From: Mycobacterium sp.
GTDB lineage: Bacteria; Actinomycetota; Actinomycetes; Mycobacteriales; Mycobacteriaceae
DNA length: 6,204 nt
Direction: 5' to 3'
NCBI GenBank assembly: GCA_029256565.1
Contig: JAQSXQ010000219.1
Coordinates: forward strand, 1 to 6,204
The translations under genes and the position numbers were made by a program. Below are positions 5,410 through 6,204 of the stretch, piece by piece (within the stretch, counting starts at the first letter, position 1; every line of letters starts with the position of its first letter). Under the pieces are notes generated by a model. It was not told where the DNA came from. It ran no database searches and worked only from the letters and a program-made list of their open reading frames with translations.

Positions 5410-6204
5410 TCAAGCAGGAAACAATTCCTTCCAGGATCTCGGGCCCGGGTGTGCGGCCAGGTCGGCCTGCCGGAACACCTGCCCGTCAGGAGTGGCGTAC
5501 TGACCGGTCATCGGATCGTAGGTGGCGACCGCCACCGACGGTCCCTCAGATCCGTTCTCGCTGTGTGCACTTGGTGCTGCGACGGGTCCGCCCTGCGCGG
5601 GTGTCGGCTCGCCGGTTTCAGCGCCTTCGGGCGCCGGCGCCGGAGCCGGCGGCGGTGGCGGTGTGCCGCCGAGGGGACCGTAGATGTTGGAGTCTGGGCC
5701 GGCCCGATCGTCGGGCGGGACGCCCTGGGCGATCAGGTTGGGGTCGATGGGGTATGGGCCCAAGACGTGTTGGCGCATCGCCAGTGGCTCGAAGGGCTTG
5801 TCGCTGTTGCAGATCTCGACGGTCGGCGCGCGCTTGCCGGGTTGACCCATGCACGGATAGTTCCGAGCTCCGCGCACGGCGATCGGAGAATCCTGGGGCA
5901 GCTTGCAGTACAGCCCGTCGGGGGTGTCGATGTCGGTGGTGTCCTCCGGTGACCGCCACATGTTCGGCGGGAGGAAGCCGACCGTACACGCCGGCGGGTC
6001 ACCGACAGTGAGCGTGAAGTCTCCCAATGACATGCCCACCGGGTTGTTCTTCGGTGCGCCATAGGACTGGGTGGAGGCGATCGTCGGGGGCAGCAGAACC
6101 AACAGCTGTTCCAGCGACGGGTGATAGGTGACGCCGACCTGCCCCAACGTGGTCAGGTTCGCAAGCAGCACGGGCAGCGTGGGTTTGATCTGATTGAGCA
6201 GCCG
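5410..6204 (-). CDS. MCE-family protein, C-terminal part (probably F-type, last gene of an mce operon)
   Basis: The 264 visible residues are the C-terminal part of an MCE protein; the N-terminal membrane anchor and MCE domain lie beyond the right edge. MCE proteins form the periplasm-spanning part of ABC-type lipid/sterol importers with YrbE permeases. Visible are the end of the helical domain (LLNQIKPTLPVLLANLTTLG, 2-21) and YHPSLEQLLVLLPP (27-40). A cysteine-containing region follows: PPACTVGFLPPNMWRSP (70-86), LYCKLPQDSP (98-107), VRGARNYPCMGQPGKRAPTV (110-129) and QHVLGPYPIDPNL (145-157). Next come a Pro/Ala-rich linker (182-206) and a C-terminal motif ATYDPMTGQYATPDGQVFRQ (227-246) ending SWKELFPA. 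Four cysteines (73, 100, 118, 132) may pair. No further mce gene follows it on its strand, and MceF is normally last, so F-type is inferred from position; D-type proteins share a similar tail and cannot be excluded. The frame is open to the edge. Confidence 0.9.
   Translation of the reverse strand, partial: RLLNQIKPTLPVLLANLTTLGQVGVTYHPSLEQLLVLLPPTIASTQSYGAPKNNPVGMSLGDFTLTVGDPPACTVGFLPPNMWRSPEDTTDIDTPDGLYCKLPQDSPIAVRGARNYPCMGQPGKRAPTVEICNSDKPFEPLAMRQHVLGPYPIDPNLIAQGVPPDDRAGPDSNIYGPLGGTPPPPPAPAPAPEGAETGEPTPAQGGPVAAPSAHSENGSEGPSVAVATYDPMTGQYATPDGQVFRQADLAAHPGPRSWKELFPA

Noticed and set aside
5630..5641. 12-base palindrome GGCGCCGGCGCC
   Set aside because: It lies within the Pro/Ala-rich linker codons of the MCE protein and is explained by low-complexity coding sequence.
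5251..5952. 233-residue plus-strand frame opposite the mce gene tail
   Set aside because: It overlaps the end of the real exported-protein gene and the whole MCE tail, with Arg/Gly/Val-rich shadow composition.

Overview
The window is high-GC actinobacterial DNA, most likely from a Mycobacterium or Mycolicibacterium. The evidence is an MCE-family protein with its Pro/Ala-rich tail, two Mce-associated membrane proteins (Mas), GTG starts, and several small exported proteins of types I associate with mycobacteria. All assignments come from reading the sequence; no database was searched.

Layout from right to left, since most genes are on the minus strand. (1) 5410-6204: the C-terminal 264 residues of an MCE protein, probably the last (F-type) member of an mce operon whose other genes lie beyond the right edge. 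(2) 4827-5339: a plus-strand exported protein of unknown function, convergent with the mce gene, with a possible shared hairpin terminator between them. (3) 4669-4826: a divergent intergenic region. (4) 4668 down to 3855: two small exported proteins with overlapping genes, one with six cysteines and one with a single likely disulfide. (5) 3715 down to 2346: two Mas genes with a 4-base ATGA overlap. (6) 2210 down to 618: one reading frame joining a crotonase (enoyl-CoA hydratase family) to a complete 261-residue 2-hydroxypenta-2,4-dienoate hydratase (HsaE/MhpD type). (7) 603 to the left edge: the N-terminal 201 residues of an acylating acetaldehyde/propanal dehydrogenase (HsaG/MhpF type); its usual partner, the 4-hydroxy-2-oxoacid aldolase (HsaF), would be expected further left.

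Biologically this looks like an uptake-plus-catabolism locus. MCE and Mas proteins form or support an ABC-type lipid/steroid importer. The hydratase and dehydrogenase act after meta-cleavage, turning hydroxydienoates into 4-hydroxy-2-oxoacids, then pyruvate and an acyl-CoA. In M. tuberculosis the hsaE-hsaG-hsaF genes serve cholesterol ring A/B breakdown and mce4 imports cholesterol. Here the two functions are side by side, but the divergent kstD expected upstream of hsaE is absent. This may therefore be a rearranged or paralogous locus for another sterol or aromatic substrate.

The most unusual feature is the crotonase-hydratase fusion. The hydratase keeps its own GTG codon and exact family length inside the fused frame, and the crotonase lacks both canonical catalytic glutamates. 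No RNA genes, CRISPR arrays, insertion sequences or attachment sites were seen, and no gene-free stretch exceeds 300 bases.
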